Source: G965216255 sp965216255
GTDB lineage: Bacteria > Bacteroidota > Rhodothermia > Rhodothermales > Bin80
Length of the DNA: 64,000 bases
Reading direction: 5' to 3'
Assembly (NCBI GenBank): GCA_965216255.1
Contig: OZ244148.1
Location: forward strand, 1,116,001 to 1,180,000
Shown here: positions 9,475-19,407 of the stretch, one piece after another
Numbering within the stretch: the stretch's first letter is position 1
Layout: every line of letters starts with the position of its first letter
Position numbers and translations under genes: made by a program
The notes under the pieces: model-generated
Database searches by the model: none
The model's input: the letters and a program-made list of their open reading frames with translations, nothing else
What the model was told of the DNA's origin: nothing

Positions 9475-9795
9475 TTACCCCGGATTATTCACCAGGCACA
9501 AGTATACAGGTGCAAACAATGAGAAAAGAGGCTGCCGGAATAATCCGGGTGGACACCACGTATCGCTTACAACCTCCTTTGCCTCAAGAAAGAGAGACTT
9601 AGACCCGTTGCAGTGCCACGAAAGCAGCATGGACTCCTGCCGCAACGCATTTTGAAATTGTTTGTTGGAATAATCACCGTCGTCCGTATTCTTCCAAAAG
9701 AACTTATACCCGAGTAGCAGGACTGCGCCTGGCGCTACCATGACAGCACCATCCAGTACCAATGACTCCCTCATTCGATTGCCTGAATAACTCAC
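9475..9795 (-). CDS. Small hypothetical protein with one hydrophobic segment
   Basis: 106 residues starting at a GTG whose GTGA overlaps the stop of the upstream beta-propeller gene, suggesting translational coupling. A hydrophobic stretch (LDGAVMVAPGAVLLLGYKFF) near residues 14-33 is probably a membrane anchor or signal. The rest is polar with several Cys. I do not recognise the family. Because the upstream gene is broken and an IS3 scrap lies downstream, this gene may also be truncated or out of use. Confidence 0.45.
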   Translation of the reverse strand: MSYSGNRMRESLVLDGAVMVAPGAVLLLGYKFFWKNTDDGDYSNKQFQNALRQESMLLSWHCNGSKSLFLEAKEVVSDTWCPPGLFRQPLFSLFAPVYLCLVNNPG

Positions 9796-10803
9796 TTCAA
9801 ATACTCGTAGACAATGATCTTAGGATTGGGCAGTTCACCATCCGGCGTAAGCAGAGACTGTCCCTGCGTGTATACGTGCCCATTCTTGGCTGCAAACAGG
9901 AAGCTGGGCGACTCAAGTTCTTCATTGTGTATGCCTGTTCCCGACTTAACGTCTATTATCTGAAGGCTTTTACGTCCGTTACCACGGATAAATTGAATCA
10001 TCACTACATCGTCCCGTAACGCGAATACGGAATGCGTAAGCGAATATTCACTTAGATCATTCCACGCTTTCATTATTTGTCTGATGTCCGATGTCTTCGG
10101 CACATCGTCTTTTACCTGCCTATGCTTCGAGGGCACGACCCGGGGTGTGGTGGTTGGCGTGCCAGAGTGATCGTACTGAAATAGCTCTGGGCCACTGGTT
10201 CGGACCAAGAACACCGAGCCATCATTTGCGCAGGCAAGGCCATCGATATCACTTCGCCAGTTTAAATGCTCAAAAGTGTCCGGTATATCGTCAGAACGCT
10301 TAATGGGTCTACCATCATAATCAGAACTTTGAACGCTGATTTTCCACACGCCACTCGTTGTTATTGCGAACATGCGGTCATCCGATGCACAGAGACTTTT
10401 TACTGAGGGAAAGTCTTGGCAAACGGTGGCTATGCAGTCTCCCTGACTGGGAAACCCTCTGTGCCAACAACAAGTGAGACACTTCGATGCATTATTGGTG
10501 TAGCCGCGGTGGGGTTCATGCGGCAAGACTGGTCAGGCGTCTGATAAAGCCACCATACGCGTCATACAGGTACACTTCGTGCGCGATGAGATCCGTAATT
10601 AATAGTTGTTCGCCTGGGCCAATACTTAACGACCGTATTGCACCAATGCGCGGATCGGTGTCAAGCGTGATCTCCTCGGCTTTCCTGAAATATTCATCAA
10701 AATCTGCGCTCGAAGAACCGTGGCGAACGGGCAACTTGAATAGAAGCCCCGGGAACACTATTACGAGGAGTGCTGTCGGAATTTACGGACGAAAACCCAC
10801 CAT
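9792..10803 (-). pseudogene. 6-bladed beta-propeller-like protein, interrupted
   Basis: From an ATG at 10803 the frame reads MVGFRP, then meets TAA, then continues IPTALLVIVFPGLLFKLP, which looks like a signal peptide cut by a nonsense codon. NHL-type blade sequence follows (RSLSIGPGEQLLITDL, HEVYLYDAYGGFIRRL) up to a stop at 10516. A second frame starting near 10526 carries further blade-like units (DGLACANDGSVFLVRTSG, VFALRDDVVMIQF, FLFAAKNGHVYTQGQ) to 9792. It resembles the 6-bladed beta-propeller proteins that are abundant in Bacteroidota. An intact product could only come from a start at the GTG at 10758, and then only as a truncated protein. Confidence 0.6.
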
Positions 10804-11046
10804 GAAACACTGACCCCTTACATGGATATCCATCTGCGCGGCGCAAGGAATACCGAGTGGCACCGAGGGTTGGCTGCGCTGACATGTCTACCATGGACCA
10901 AACTGCGGGCAACCAACTCTCGTCGTGACGAAGTTCCGAGCATTGTATGTTCTCAACAGGTGTGGCACGCTTGACGGGTCACCTTGAATGGATATGCGCC
11001 ACCATATACACGCACTACGTACTAGCGGACAGTCGGGAAAAGTCCC

Positions 11047-12747
11047 TTAGTCAAAAGCACCGCGCTGGAATTCGCGCACGGCATGGTCACAGGCCCGCGC
11101 CGTCAGCGCCATATAGGTAAGCGACGGGTTTTGGCAGGCCGACGAGGTCATGCAGGCCCCGTCCGTTACGTAGAGGTTGGGCACTTCATGGCACTGGTTG
11201 AATGCACCCAGTACCGATGTTGCCGGATCCCGTCCCATCCGGGCCGCTCCCATTTCATGGTTGCCAAGGCCCGGAGCATCCCCATGATTATCATACGTCC
11301 GAACGTCTCGCGCTCCGGCGGCCTCCAGCATCTCGGCCGCTGTCGCCATCATGTCCCGACGCATGGCCAGATCATTCGAATCCCGCGTGACGTGAAAGCG
11401 CAGCACCGGCACACCCCACGCGTCGGTGGCCTCGTCGTCCAGTACGCAGTAATTGTCGTAGCGAGGCAGCACCTCGCCAAATCCTCCCAGCGACATTGTC
11501 CAAGGCCCAGGTTCGCGCAGACGCTCCTTTAACTCTTTCCCAAAGCCGCTCATGCCGCTGCCGCGCGACCATCCCCCCCGGCGAGCAGACCCCTGGAACC
11601 CGTATCCGCGCAGAAACTCCGGGTGCCGCGACGCAGCATCCAGATTGCGGAAGCGGGGGATGTAGATCCCGTTTGGCCTGTTACCCTGGTAGTACCGGTC
11701 CTCCGATCCGTCAAACATGCCGGATGCTCCCACATGATAGTGATGGTCCATCAGGTAGTGACCTAGTGCCCCGCTGGAATTGGCGATTCCATCCGGAAAG
11801 CTGCGGCTGTTGGAAAGCAGCATGATGCGCGCCGTATTCATGGAGGAAGCGCACAAGAATACCAGACGCGCCCGGAACTCCAGCTCCTGGCCGGTCTCCG
11901 TATCCATTACCCGTACGCCCGTAGCCCGACTATGCGCCGCGTCGTACGAGACCAGCGTTACCATGCTATGCGGGCGGAGCGTCAGGTTGCCGGTGCGCCG
12001 CGCGGCAGGCAGTGCCACGCTCTGCGTGCTGTAGTAGGATCCCGTGGAGCAGCCGCGCTCGCACGGGCCACAGTAGTGGCATGCGGCGCGGTCCCCCAGG
12101 GGCTCGGTCAACACGGCCACACGCCCTATCGTCATGACCCGCCCGGGAAACGCCGCTTCGATGCGCGCTTTCGCCAGCTTTTCCACCGCATTCATCTCCA
12201 TGGGGGGCTGCAAAATGCCATCCGGCAGATGCGAAAGGCCCTCTGGCTGGCCGCTGACCCCTATCGTTCGCTCCACATAGTCGTACCACGGCGCCAGATC
12301 CTCGTACCGAAGCGGCCAATCGACCCCGTGGCCGTCCTCGCTATTGGCCCCAAAATCCTGCGGGCCCCACCGATACGCCTGGCGGGCCCACATGAGTGAT
12401 CTACCCCCAACAACGTTCGCCTGAATCCAGGTATACGGCTCCTCCTGGACGTAGGGATTCTCGCGATCGCTCATGAAGTAGTGTCGCGTGGCCTCCGAAA
12501 AAGCGTACGTCTTGCGCTGTATCGCGTATTCGGAGCGTGCCACCGCGGGAGGCACCCTCCCGCGGTGCGGAAGCTCCCACGGCTGTTTATGCTCGGTGAC
12601 ATAGTCTACCGCATGCTCCACCATGCGTCCCCGCTCCAGTACCAGCGTCCGGAGCCCCTTCTCGCAAAGCTCCTTCATGGCCCAGCCGCCGGACATCCCG
12701 GACCCTACCACGATGGCGTCGTACGTCTCGCGCCGATGAAAATGCAT
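11047..12747 (-). CDS. GMC-family FAD oxidoreductase
   Basis: 566 residues. The N-terminal dinucleotide-binding motif VVGSGMSGGWAMKEL (residues 13-27) followed by LVLERG binds FAD. NVVGGRSLMWARQ (111-123) is the second flavin contact. The C-terminal GMC domain has NHEMGAARMG and LYVTDGACMTSSACQNPSLTYMAL, with the usual active-site His in NHEMG. It belongs to the gluconate/sugar dehydrogenase-type branch and probably oxidises a sugar or polyol hydroxyl. A four-cysteine cluster CX2CX2CX3C (223, 226, 229, 233) lies in the middle. No Tat or Sec signal is evident, and the small subunit seen with some relatives is not next to it. It lies 32 bases downstream of the DUF6807 gene and is probably co-transcribed with it. 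Confidence 0.9.
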   Translation of the reverse strand: MHFHRRETYDAIVVGSGMSGGWAMKELCEKGLRTLVLERGRMVEHAVDYVTEHKQPWELPHRGRVPPAVARSEYAIQRKTYAFSEATRHYFMSDRENPYVQEEPYTWIQANVVGGRSLMWARQAYRWGPQDFGANSEDGHGVDWPLRYEDLAPWYDYVERTIGVSGQPEGLSHLPDGILQPPMEMNAVEKLAKARIEAAFPGRVMTIGRVAVLTEPLGDRAACHYCGPCERGCSTGSYYSTQSVALPAARRTGNLTLRPHSMVTLVSYDAAHSRATGVRVMDTETGQELEFRARLVFLCASSMNTARIMLLSNSRSFPDGIANSSGALGHYLMDHHYHVGASGMFDGSEDRYYQGNRPNGIYIPRFRNLDAASRHPEFLRGYGFQGSARRGGWSRGSGMSGFGKELKERLREPGPWTMSLGGFGEVLPRYDNYCVLDDEATDAWGVPVLRFHVTRDSNDLAMRRDMMATAAEMLEAAGARDVRTYDNHGDAPGLGNHEMGAARMGRDPATSVLGAFNQCHEVPNLYVTDGACMTSSACQNPSLTYMALTARACDHAVREFQRGAFD

Positions 12748-12779
12748 GCGTCCAATACAGTCTAATGCGCCGGATTGGC

Positions 12780-13991
12780 CTACCTGGCCTGGACCAAAAC
12801 TACGGGCGGTTGCGCATAGTCGTTCCAGAGCCGGTCGAGAAGCTCAGGGTCCGGTGCGCCGTCATACACGATAAAGCGATACTGCATGACATGCGGCGCA
12901 CCCGGCTCTATGGCAAACTCGCTGGCCTGCGAAGGTGCGAAATTAAAAAATGGCTCTGTGGGATGTATACGCATGGGCTGCGGCGCTTCGCGGTTATCCG
13001 GGTGCCCGAGAATGGCGATGCCCACCGGGACTCCATCCACCAGACCGCCTATATGACACCACCGGGCCCGCGTCGCATGGCCGTCTGAACGCTCAAGGCC
13101 CTCGGAGGTGAGAAACTGCGTATTCTGGGCCCCATCCCACTCGCGGCGCCCGCGAAAACCCACCCCGCCGTATAGATGCGTCGGAAGTATCAGCGCGCTG
13201 TCCGTGGCCGCTTCCTGCTCCAGCATGAGATCAAAGACATGGTAGGGCACGTTGCCTACATGGTAGAGCCGTACCTGAAAATCTTCCTCCAGGGCGACAA
13301 CACCCGCGTCCAGGGCGAGGTCCACGTAGCGGTGCCGGGCACGTAATCCACCGTGGACGGCGCCCTGCCATACGGCCGGCTGTGTGACCGCCTCCACCAG
13401 AGCGGATCCACTCCCCATGTTCCAGAAATCCGGGGTCCGCCCCTGAAACCGCGTCCTGGTCCATGCGGCCCAGATGCCGTGGTGATGTATGTGGTTGGGC
13501 GGATAGTCATCGGTTACCACACGCCCGCCGGGCGTAGAGACGGGATGCAGGTAGCCGCTGCGGTGATACAGCGAATCGATACTTGGCCGGGGCATTGGGT
13601 TCCTGGCGGCGTGGTACTGCAGTACTTCCTGCCCTGCCACCTTCAGGTGCACGCGTCCCTCCGCGGAACGCACCTCTACGCTGCCGACAGGCGACTTACC
13701 CGCCATGCCGAGTACGAACTCTGCCTCTTCGCCGGCGCCCAGGTGCTCCAGCACAAGGGTTCCCATCCCGTCTTGGTCCACCTGCACCGGCCACGCCGTG
13801 CCATCTGCTGCAAGGGCCCGCCAGGCACTGCCCGGGGAACCGTCCGGCATGGCGAAGGTCACGATGGCCTGCTGCCTATCATAGTCGCCGGCCACAATGC
13901 GGAGCCGAAAGCCCTCGGGCCTGTCGCAAGCAGCCAGAACAACCGGTAAAGCGGCCACTAGCTTTAAGGCCGGGCGGATAAACTTGAACAT
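12780..13991 (-). CDS. DUF6807 (PmoA-like) family lipoprotein
   Basis: 403 residues. A lipoprotein signal ends at Cys22 (PVVLAAC), so the protein is expected in a membrane facing the periplasm or outside. The family signature HIHHHGIWAAWTRTRFQG is near residue 165, with further conserved pieces (HPDNREAPQPMRIHP, EPFFNFAP) near the C-terminus. The family is annotated PmoA-like but its activity is not established. Members often sit in sugar-degradation loci with oxidoreductases. Here it precedes a GMC oxidoreductase, which supports a shared role in processing an oxidised sugar; that is inference. Confidence 0.85.
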   Translation of the reverse strand: MFKFIRPALKLVAALPVVLAACDRPEGFRLRIVAGDYDRQQAIVTFAMPDGSPGSAWRALAADGTAWPVQVDQDGMGTLVLEHLGAGEEAEFVLGMAGKSPVGSVEVRSAEGRVHLKVAGQEVLQYHAARNPMPRPSIDSLYHRSGYLHPVSTPGGRVVTDDYPPNHIHHHGIWAAWTRTRFQGRTPDFWNMGSGSALVEAVTQPAVWQGAVHGGLRARHRYVDLALDAGVVALEEDFQVRLYHVGNVPYHVFDLMLEQEAATDSALILPTHLYGGVGFRGRREWDGAQNTQFLTSEGLERSDGHATRARWCHIGGLVDGVPVGIAILGHPDNREAPQPMRIHPTEPFFNFAPSQASEFAIEPGAPHVMQYRFIVYDGAPDPELLDRLWNDYAQPPVVLVQAR

Positions 13992-14052
13992 GCCAATGCT
14001 CCGGGATCAACCTCTTGGGCTCGAGTTGAACGCACACGCAGAAAAGATACGC

Positions 14053-16890
14053 ATGAAGTACACAGCATCGTTCCTCCTTATCCTCTTGCTGTCCTTTTCC
14101 GCGCTTTTGTCCTCGGCACGGGCCCAGGATGCAGCTGCAGAGTGGGAAGCGCTCATGGCTACTCCGCTACCTGCAGACTCCTCTGTGCGCATCGATACGC
14201 TGGAAAACGGCCTGGTATACTATTTCCGCGCCAACGCGGAGCCGGCAGGCCGCGTAGAACTTCGCCTGGCGGTAGACGCCGGGTCCGTGCTGGAGGAAGA
14301 GGACCAGCTGGGGCTGGCCCACTTTGTGGAGCACATGCTCTTCAACGGCACGAGACGATTCCAAGAACAGGAGCTCGTCAATTTCTTTGAGCGGGCTGGC
14401 ATGCGCTTTGGACCGGATGTCAACGCGTATACATCGTTTGATGAAACCGTATACATGCTGCAGCTGCCAACTGATTCCTCCGGTATCGTACGGCGAGGCT
14501 TCGAGGTGCTCCAGGAATGGGCGCACTATGCAACGCTGGACGGCGCAGCCATTGAAGAGGAGCGCGGCGTGGTGCTGGAGGAATGGCGACGGGGTCGAGG
14601 AACCGCGGGGCGCATTCGCGACAAGGTCCTTCCCGTTCTTCTGGGTTCGTCCAGGTACGGCAAGCGCCTGCCCATTGGGGATACGCTCGTACTACTACGT
14701 AGCCCTCCCGAGGCTCTGCGCCGTTTCTACCACAGATGGTACCGCCCAGACCTGATGGCGGCCGTCGTGGTGGGAGACGTGACCGTAGACTCAGCACGTG
14801 CTTTCGCAGATGAATTCCTGGCTTCGCTGCCCAATCCGGAGAAGGTAGCGGTCCGGCCGCGGTTCGAGGCTCCGGCAACAGCGCAATCCACATACAAGAT
14901 CGTACGTGACGCCGAATATCCCGTAACCACGCTTGAGGTGCACTACAGCCGGCCTGCCACTCTGGTACAGACCGTTGGCGACTACCGGAAAGTGCTCATT
15001 GGGCGGCTCATGCGGGGGATGCTCAACCGGCGCCTCGGGGAAGTTGCACGAGCCGGCGCACCGTTCTTGTGGGCAAGGGCCAGCGCGGGCAGACTCGTGC
15101 GACCCAAATCGTTTTTCAGCCTATCTGCACAAGTCCCGGAAGACAGCACCATTGCCGGTCTTGAGGCGCTCATGGCAGAATGTCTGCGAGCCCTGCACCA
15201 TGGCTTTACGGAGTCGGAACTGGCGCGGCAGAAGGATCAGTTGCTTCGTCTTGCCGAGCGCCGCTACGACGAGAAGGACAACGCGACGTCGGGCTCACTT
15301 GCCGCACGGTATGTGGCACATTACCTGCGCGGCTCACCCATCCCCTCAGCCACCTTCGAATACGACGTAATGCGGCGGCTGCTTCCCGGTATCACGGCCG
15401 AGGAGGTGCGGCAAGCCCTGGAGCGGCCACTCGCGCGGCCAGGGCGAGCGGTGGTAGTAACCATGCCGGAAAAGCCGTCCATTCTGCGGATGACCGAGCA
15501 GGATCTGGCGCGTTCGATGGCGCGCGCCGAAGAGATGGATCTCGCCCCATATGTCGATCACACCACGGATGCTCCGCTTCTTGCATTCGAGCCCGTTCCC
15601 GGCACTGTGGTGGAGGCATTGCCGCCCACGGACCTGGGCATAAAGGATCTCGTACTCTCCAACGGCATCCGGCTTGTCCTCAAGCCGACCGACTTCAAGC
15701 ACGATGAAGTGCTGTTTACCGCCTTCAGCACCGGCGGCACGTCACTTGCGGCAGACGCTGACTATTTTGACGCCACGGTAGCGGATATGCTGGTGCGCAA
15801 GAGCGGGGTCGGCATCTTTGACCAGACTGCGCTGTCCAAGAAACTGGCTGGCAAGCTGGTTAACGTTGCACCCTACATTAGCGAGCTTGGAGAGGGTCTC
15901 TCCGGCAGCGGGTCTCCAGGCGACCTGGAGTCCCTGTTCCAGCTCATCTACCTGTATGTGACGCAGCCGCGCATGGACAGCGCAGCGGTCGCTTCGTTCC
16001 AGCAGATGCAGCGGTCCCTTATACTGAACCGCCAGGCAACGCCCGCCGCTGCCTTTCAAGATTCTCTCAATGCCGCACTGTACGGGGATCATCCGAGGCG
16101 CCAGGTTCAGTCCCTCGCTCAGATTGACAGTCTTGACCCGGAAAGGGCACTGGCCTTCTACCGGGACCGTTTTGCGGATACGGACGACTTCACGTTTGTT
16201 TTTGTCGGCTCCTTCGATCCCGACACGCTGACGGCATTTGCCACGACCTATCTGGCCTCACTGCCCCGACTGCCACGCACGGAATCGTGGAGGAACGTGG
16301 AGCCGGACCTGCCATCTGGAGCGGTAACAAAGGTCGCTGTTCGGGGACAGGACCCTCAAAGCCAGGTGGGCATCATTTATCACGGGCCGCTTCGCTACAG
16401 CCGCAGGAACCTGTACCTGCTGCGGTCACTGCGCGACGTGGCGAACATGCGGCTGCGGGAGGTCTTGCGTGAGGAACTTGGCGGCACGTACAGCGCCTCG
16501 GTCCAGTACGGCGCCAGCAGCAGGCCCGACTCTACCTACTCCATTTCCGTCTTCTTTGGCTGCGCGCCGGAGCGGGCCCAGGAACTCAGTCGAGCCACGC
16601 TCTCGGAACTGGCCCGGCTGTCTGAGGCTACCGATGCGGAGCTCAGTGACTACGTCCAAAGGGTTCAGCAGCAACACCGGCGCGCCCGCGAAACCGACCT
16701 GGAAAGGAACAGCTTCTGGCTTGGGGCCCTGCGGCAGGCGTACGAGGATCCGGAGAAAGACCTGGCGGCAATTCTGCACAACAGCGATCTGATCGATGCG
16801 CTCACGCCGCAAGACATCCGCCAGGCCGCAAGCGCCTACCTGGGCCCGCGTTACGTCGCCGTGACGTTGCTGCCCGAGTCTGACCCGTAG
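14053..16890 (+). CDS. M16 family zinc peptidase (two-domain, pitrilysin/insulinase type)
   Basis: 945 residues from the ATG at 14053, chosen because a signal peptide follows at once (SFLLILLLSFSALLSSARAQ). An upstream in-frame start at 13897 would overlap the divergent lipoprotein gene. The inverted zinc motif HFVEH is at residues 90-94 (GLAHFVEHMLFNG), with the third ligand in the downstream EEERGVVLEEW stretch near residues 168-178. A second, catalytically inactive M16 domain occupies the C-terminal half (LVLSNGIRLVLKPTDF, then LREELGGTYSASVQYG). It is predicted to degrade peptides in the periplasm. It is divergent from the DUF6807 gene with 61 bases between them. Confidence 0.92.
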   Translation: MKYTASFLLILLLSFSALLSSARAQDAAAEWEALMATPLPADSSVRIDTLENGLVYYFRANAEPAGRVELRLAVDAGSVLEEEDQLGLAHFVEHMLFNGTRRFQEQELVNFFERAGMRFGPDVNAYTSFDETVYMLQLPTDSSGIVRRGFEVLQEWAHYATLDGAAIEEERGVVLEEWRRGRGTAGRIRDKVLPVLLGSSRYGKRLPIGDTLVLLRSPPEALRRFYHRWYRPDLMAAVVVGDVTVDSARAFADEFLASLPNPEKVAVRPRFEAPATAQSTYKIVRDAEYPVTTLEVHYSRPATLVQTVGDYRKVLIGRLMRGMLNRRLGEVARAGAPFLWARASAGRLVRPKSFFSLSAQVPEDSTIAGLEALMAECLRALHHGFTESELARQKDQLLRLAERRYDEKDNATSGSLAARYVAHYLRGSPIPSATFEYDVMRRLLPGITAEEVRQALERPLARPGRAVVVTMPEKPSILRMTEQDLARSMARAEEMDLAPYVDHTTDAPLLAFEPVPGTVVEALPPTDLGIKDLVLSNGIRLVLKPTDFKHDEVLFTAFSTGGTSLAADADYFDATVADMLVRKSGVGIFDQTALSKKLAGKLVNVAPYISELGEGLSGSGSPGDLESLFQLIYLYVTQPRMDSAAVASFQQMQRSLILNRQATPAAAFQDSLNAALYGDHPRRQVQSLAQIDSLDPERALAFYRDRFADTDDFTFVFVGSFDPDTLTAFATTYLASLPRLPRTESWRNVEPDLPSGAVTKVAVRGQDPQSQVGIIYHGPLRYSRRNLYLLRSLRDVANMRLREVLREELGGTYSASVQYGASSRPDSTYSISVFFGCAPERAQELSRATLSELARLSEATDAELSDYVQRVQQQHRRARETDLERNSFWLGALRQAYEDPEKDLAAILHNSDLIDALTPQDIRQAASAYLGPRYVAVTLLPESDP

Positions 16891-17607
16891 CTAGAAATCG
16901 AATGCAACGCCCAGGTGCGGCACGAGAAGATCTGTGGCGGACCGCTCCGTTTCGAGTGAAACTCTTCCTCCTTCCCGAGAAATGGCACCCTTTGTAAGGT
17001 ATTCGGCTGACCCTCCAATAAGATATCGCATCCCCACGCTCAGCCGGACCCCTACCTCCGGGCTCTGGTGCAAGTGGACAGTAAGCCCCGCCCCCACGCC
17101 GTAGCTCAGCGCGGCATCATCAAAATTCTTCGAAGAAACCACGTCGTCATCGCTGAGCCCCGTGTCCTTAACACTACTCTCCGTAAACAGATAGTTAAAG
17201 CCGAAGAGCCCGTCCAGATACGGCTTTATGCGGCTTCTTGGTGGCTGAAGTCGGAGCACCAGATGTCCGGTAGCAATATTATTCTGGGTCTCTACCTCGA
17301 CCGTTACATCCGGAATCGTCAGGCTGAAGGGCACGTGGCGCCGCTCAATGCCATACACAAGGATGCTTCCCGTTACGCCAAGTACCACGGGGGACTGGCC
17401 GAGTCCGACGCCTCCGAACATGCTCACCCCGAAGCCGGGATTGGTCAAGTGTTCGTCGAATTCACCCTGAGGCAGCCCCAGCACGAAGTCAATACTGAAT
17501 TCAGGGCGCACCTGCGCTAGGCTGCCCGTGGTCATCGCGCCGGCCATGAAAAGCGCGGCAAAGAAAGGTCTCATAAGTGCGGCGAAGTTTGTGGTTACGC
17601 AATGCAC
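16891..17607 (-). CDS. Outer-membrane beta-barrel protein
   Basis: 238 residues with an N-terminal signal peptide (PFFAALFMAGAMTTGSLAQ). Alternating beta strands rich in Gly and aromatics follow (GFGVSMFGGVGLG, YLDGLFGFNYLF, LSYGVGAGLTVHL, VRLSVGMRYLIGG), and the protein ends in HLGVAFDF, a terminal aromatic typical of barrels. The start at 17574 (MRPFFAA) is an equally good alternative that removes 11 residues. It is convergent with the M16 gene: the two stop codons are adjacent. Function unknown beyond the barrel. Confidence 0.75.
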   Translation of the reverse strand: MHCVTTNFAALMRPFFAALFMAGAMTTGSLAQVRPEFSIDFVLGLPQGEFDEHLTNPGFGVSMFGGVGLGQSPVVLGVTGSILVYGIERRHVPFSLTIPDVTVEVETQNNIATGHLVLRLQPPRSRIKPYLDGLFGFNYLFTESSVKDTGLSDDDVVSSKNFDDAALSYGVGAGLTVHLHQSPEVGVRLSVGMRYLIGGSAEYLTKGAISREGGRVSLETERSATDLLVPHLGVAFDF

Positions 17608-17644
17608 CCCTAAAGCCGCCCACCAGGCATGCTTAGTAACAGTT

Positions 17645-18649
17645 TTAAGCGTTTACATCAACCACATACCGTCCCGCCGTCCGGCCCTGGAGCATGAGCG
17701 CGCACTGGGAGGGGATCTCTTTCAGTGGTAATATACGCGTAAGAACACGGTCGAGCATATCCTGAGACAACAGTTGCGCGAGCCGCTCCCACGCTGCTCT
17801 ACGCCGCGTCATCGACGGCCAATTGGAATCAGTGCCCAGAATGCTCACTCCGCGCAGGATGAACGGAAACACGGTCGTATCCAGGCCAGGCCCCGTCACG
17901 TTGCCGCAGGCCGCGACGCTCCCGTGGCGATTCAGGCGGCTCAGAATGGCGGCTAGCGTGGGACCGCCCAGGGTATCAACAGCACCAGCGTACCGGGCAG
18001 ACTCGAGAGGACGAGCCGGTCCCCGCCCAAGCTCATCCCGGTGTATGATGCGGTGGGCACCCAGCGCGGCGAGCGCAGACGCCGCCGCGGCGTTCCCCGT
18101 TGATGCTACTACCGTGTGGCCCAGCCTAGCCAGCAGGGCCGTGGCGAAGCTCCCTACTCCGCCCGAGGCGCCCGTGACTACCACTTCGCCTGCTCCGGGC
18201 ACGAGGCCGTGCTCTTCGAGTGCCGTGACCGCAAGCATCGCCGTCAGGCCTGCCGTACCCAGGACCATGCTGCCGTGCGGCGACAGGCCGCCTGGCATGG
18301 CTACGAGCGTTTGGTCCGCAAGCCGCTGCTTCTGGCTGTAACCTCCCCAGGAGAATTCGCCTATGCCGCCCCCGGTCTGAATAACCAGGTCGCCCGGCGA
18401 GAAGGCCGCTGAACCGGAGCGGACAACCCGGCCAGCCAGATCAATGCCCGGCACAAAGGGAAAGGGAGCACGCACGATCTTCCCCGTGCCCGTTACAGCC
18501 AGCGCGTCCTTGTAATTAAGGCTGGAATAGAGCACAGCGACCTCGACGGCGCCCTCGGGAAGGGCCGAGGGTAAGAGGCGCTGCACCGCGGCGATACCCG
18601 CGGCTTCCAGAACAAGGGCATTAAAAGCATCCGGATTGGGACTTGACAT
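17645..18649 (-). CDS. acuI: YhdH/AcuI-like zinc-free medium-chain reductase
   Basis: 334 residues from the ATG at 18649, preferred over a GTG six codons upstream. It is a medium-chain dehydrogenase/reductase: the N-terminal GroES-like part has SSLNYKDALAVTGTGKI and PFVPGIDLAGRV, and the nucleotide-binding motif VVVTGASGGVGSFA is near residue 155. It closes with GRYVVDVNA. YhdH/AcuI proteins reduce acryloyl-CoA to propionyl-CoA with NADPH. Substrate identity here is by family only. It is divergently oriented to the TonB-like gene. Confidence 0.88.
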   Translation of the reverse strand: MSSPNPDAFNALVLEAAGIAAVQRLLPSALPEGAVEVAVLYSSLNYKDALAVTGTGKIVRAPFPFVPGIDLAGRVVRSGSAAFSPGDLVIQTGGGIGEFSWGGYSQKQRLADQTLVAMPGGLSPHGSMVLGTAGLTAMLAVTALEEHGLVPGAGEVVVTGASGGVGSFATALLARLGHTVVASTGNAAAASALAALGAHRIIHRDELGRGPARPLESARYAGAVDTLGGPTLAAILSRLNRHGSVAACGNVTGPGLDTTVFPFILRGVSILGTDSNWPSMTRRRAAWERLAQLLSQDMLDRVLTRILPLKEIPSQCALMLQGRTAGRYVVDVNA

Positions 18650-18689
18650 GGCAAGTGTGCGTAGCACGGTTGAGTAGCGTTAAAAATGT

Positions 18690-19364
18690 GTGCGCGCCGT
18701 GAGACGCCAAAGACGCCCACGACCGTCCTATGCCACCGGAATCATGGTGGCGCTTTGCGCGAGCCTTCTTTGCATTGGGGTCCTGTTTCATATACCCACG
18801 GGCGAGAAGGCCCGGCGTTCCGGCTGGCGACACCTGCCCCCCCCACGACAGGAGAGGCTCGGCCTCCGTGAGATACGGGAACAGGCTGAAGCCAGCGGAT
18901 ACAGCGTGCCAGCCACGAAGCTTGGCCTTCCAACCAAGCATGCCGAGCCGTTAGTCCGCGCGCAGAATCCGGTGGAAGCCCCGGCAGAAGATACTACAAA
19001 ACGCAGCGTACGGCGCGACGGGCTCGAGCTCCTTCCAGCACTGGACATAGCGGAGCATATGCCAAACATCGAGGGTGGCATTGGGGCCTACTATATCAAT
19101 ATTGCATATCCGGAAGAGGCCAAAATCCTTGGTATCCAGGGACGCCTCGTACTCCACTTCGTCGTGGAGACAGACGGGACTACCAGCCGCATCCGGGTAC
19201 ACAAGCCGCTGCATCCCCTGTGTGATTCTGCGGCCGTGCAGGCACTGCGCCGTACCATATTCATCCCCGGAAAGCAAAACGGGAGCCCGGTTCGGGTACG
19301 TATGAGCCTGCCGGTATCGTTTCAACTCATTGATCTGCCGGCCACGGACTCCAGCACCGGATGA
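18690..19364 (+). CDS. TonB C-terminal domain protein
   Basis: 224 residues. One membrane segment (IMVALCASLLCIGVLFHI) is near residues 18-35. A Pro/charged periplasmic linker follows, then a TonB C-terminal domain (YPEEAKILGIQGRLVLHFVV, DGTTSRIRVHKPLHPLCDSAAVQALRR, PVSFQL). It could energise a TonB-dependent receptor together with ExbB/ExbD, but no receptor or Exb gene is nearby. An internal ATG at 18744 is a possible start. The clpS gene begins 44 bases downstream in the same direction. Confidence 0.85.
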   Translation: MRAVRRQRRPRPSYATGIMVALCASLLCIGVLFHIPTGEKARRSGWRHLPPPRQERLGLREIREQAEASGYSVPATKLGLPTKHAEPLVRAQNPVEAPAEDTTKRSVRRDGLELLPALDIAEHMPNIEGGIGAYYINIAYPEEAKILGIQGRLVLHFVVETDGTTSRIRVHKPLHPLCDSAAVQALRRTIFIPGKQNGSPVRVRMSLPVSFQLIDLPATDSSTG

Positions 19365-19407
19365 GCCCCCGCTCAACACCGCCCTGATTTCAACCGGGCA
19401 AGGTTTC

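Noticed and set aside
13897..14052. Upstream extension of the M16 protease ORF
   Set aside because: It overlaps the divergent lipoprotein gene and would place the signal peptide internally.
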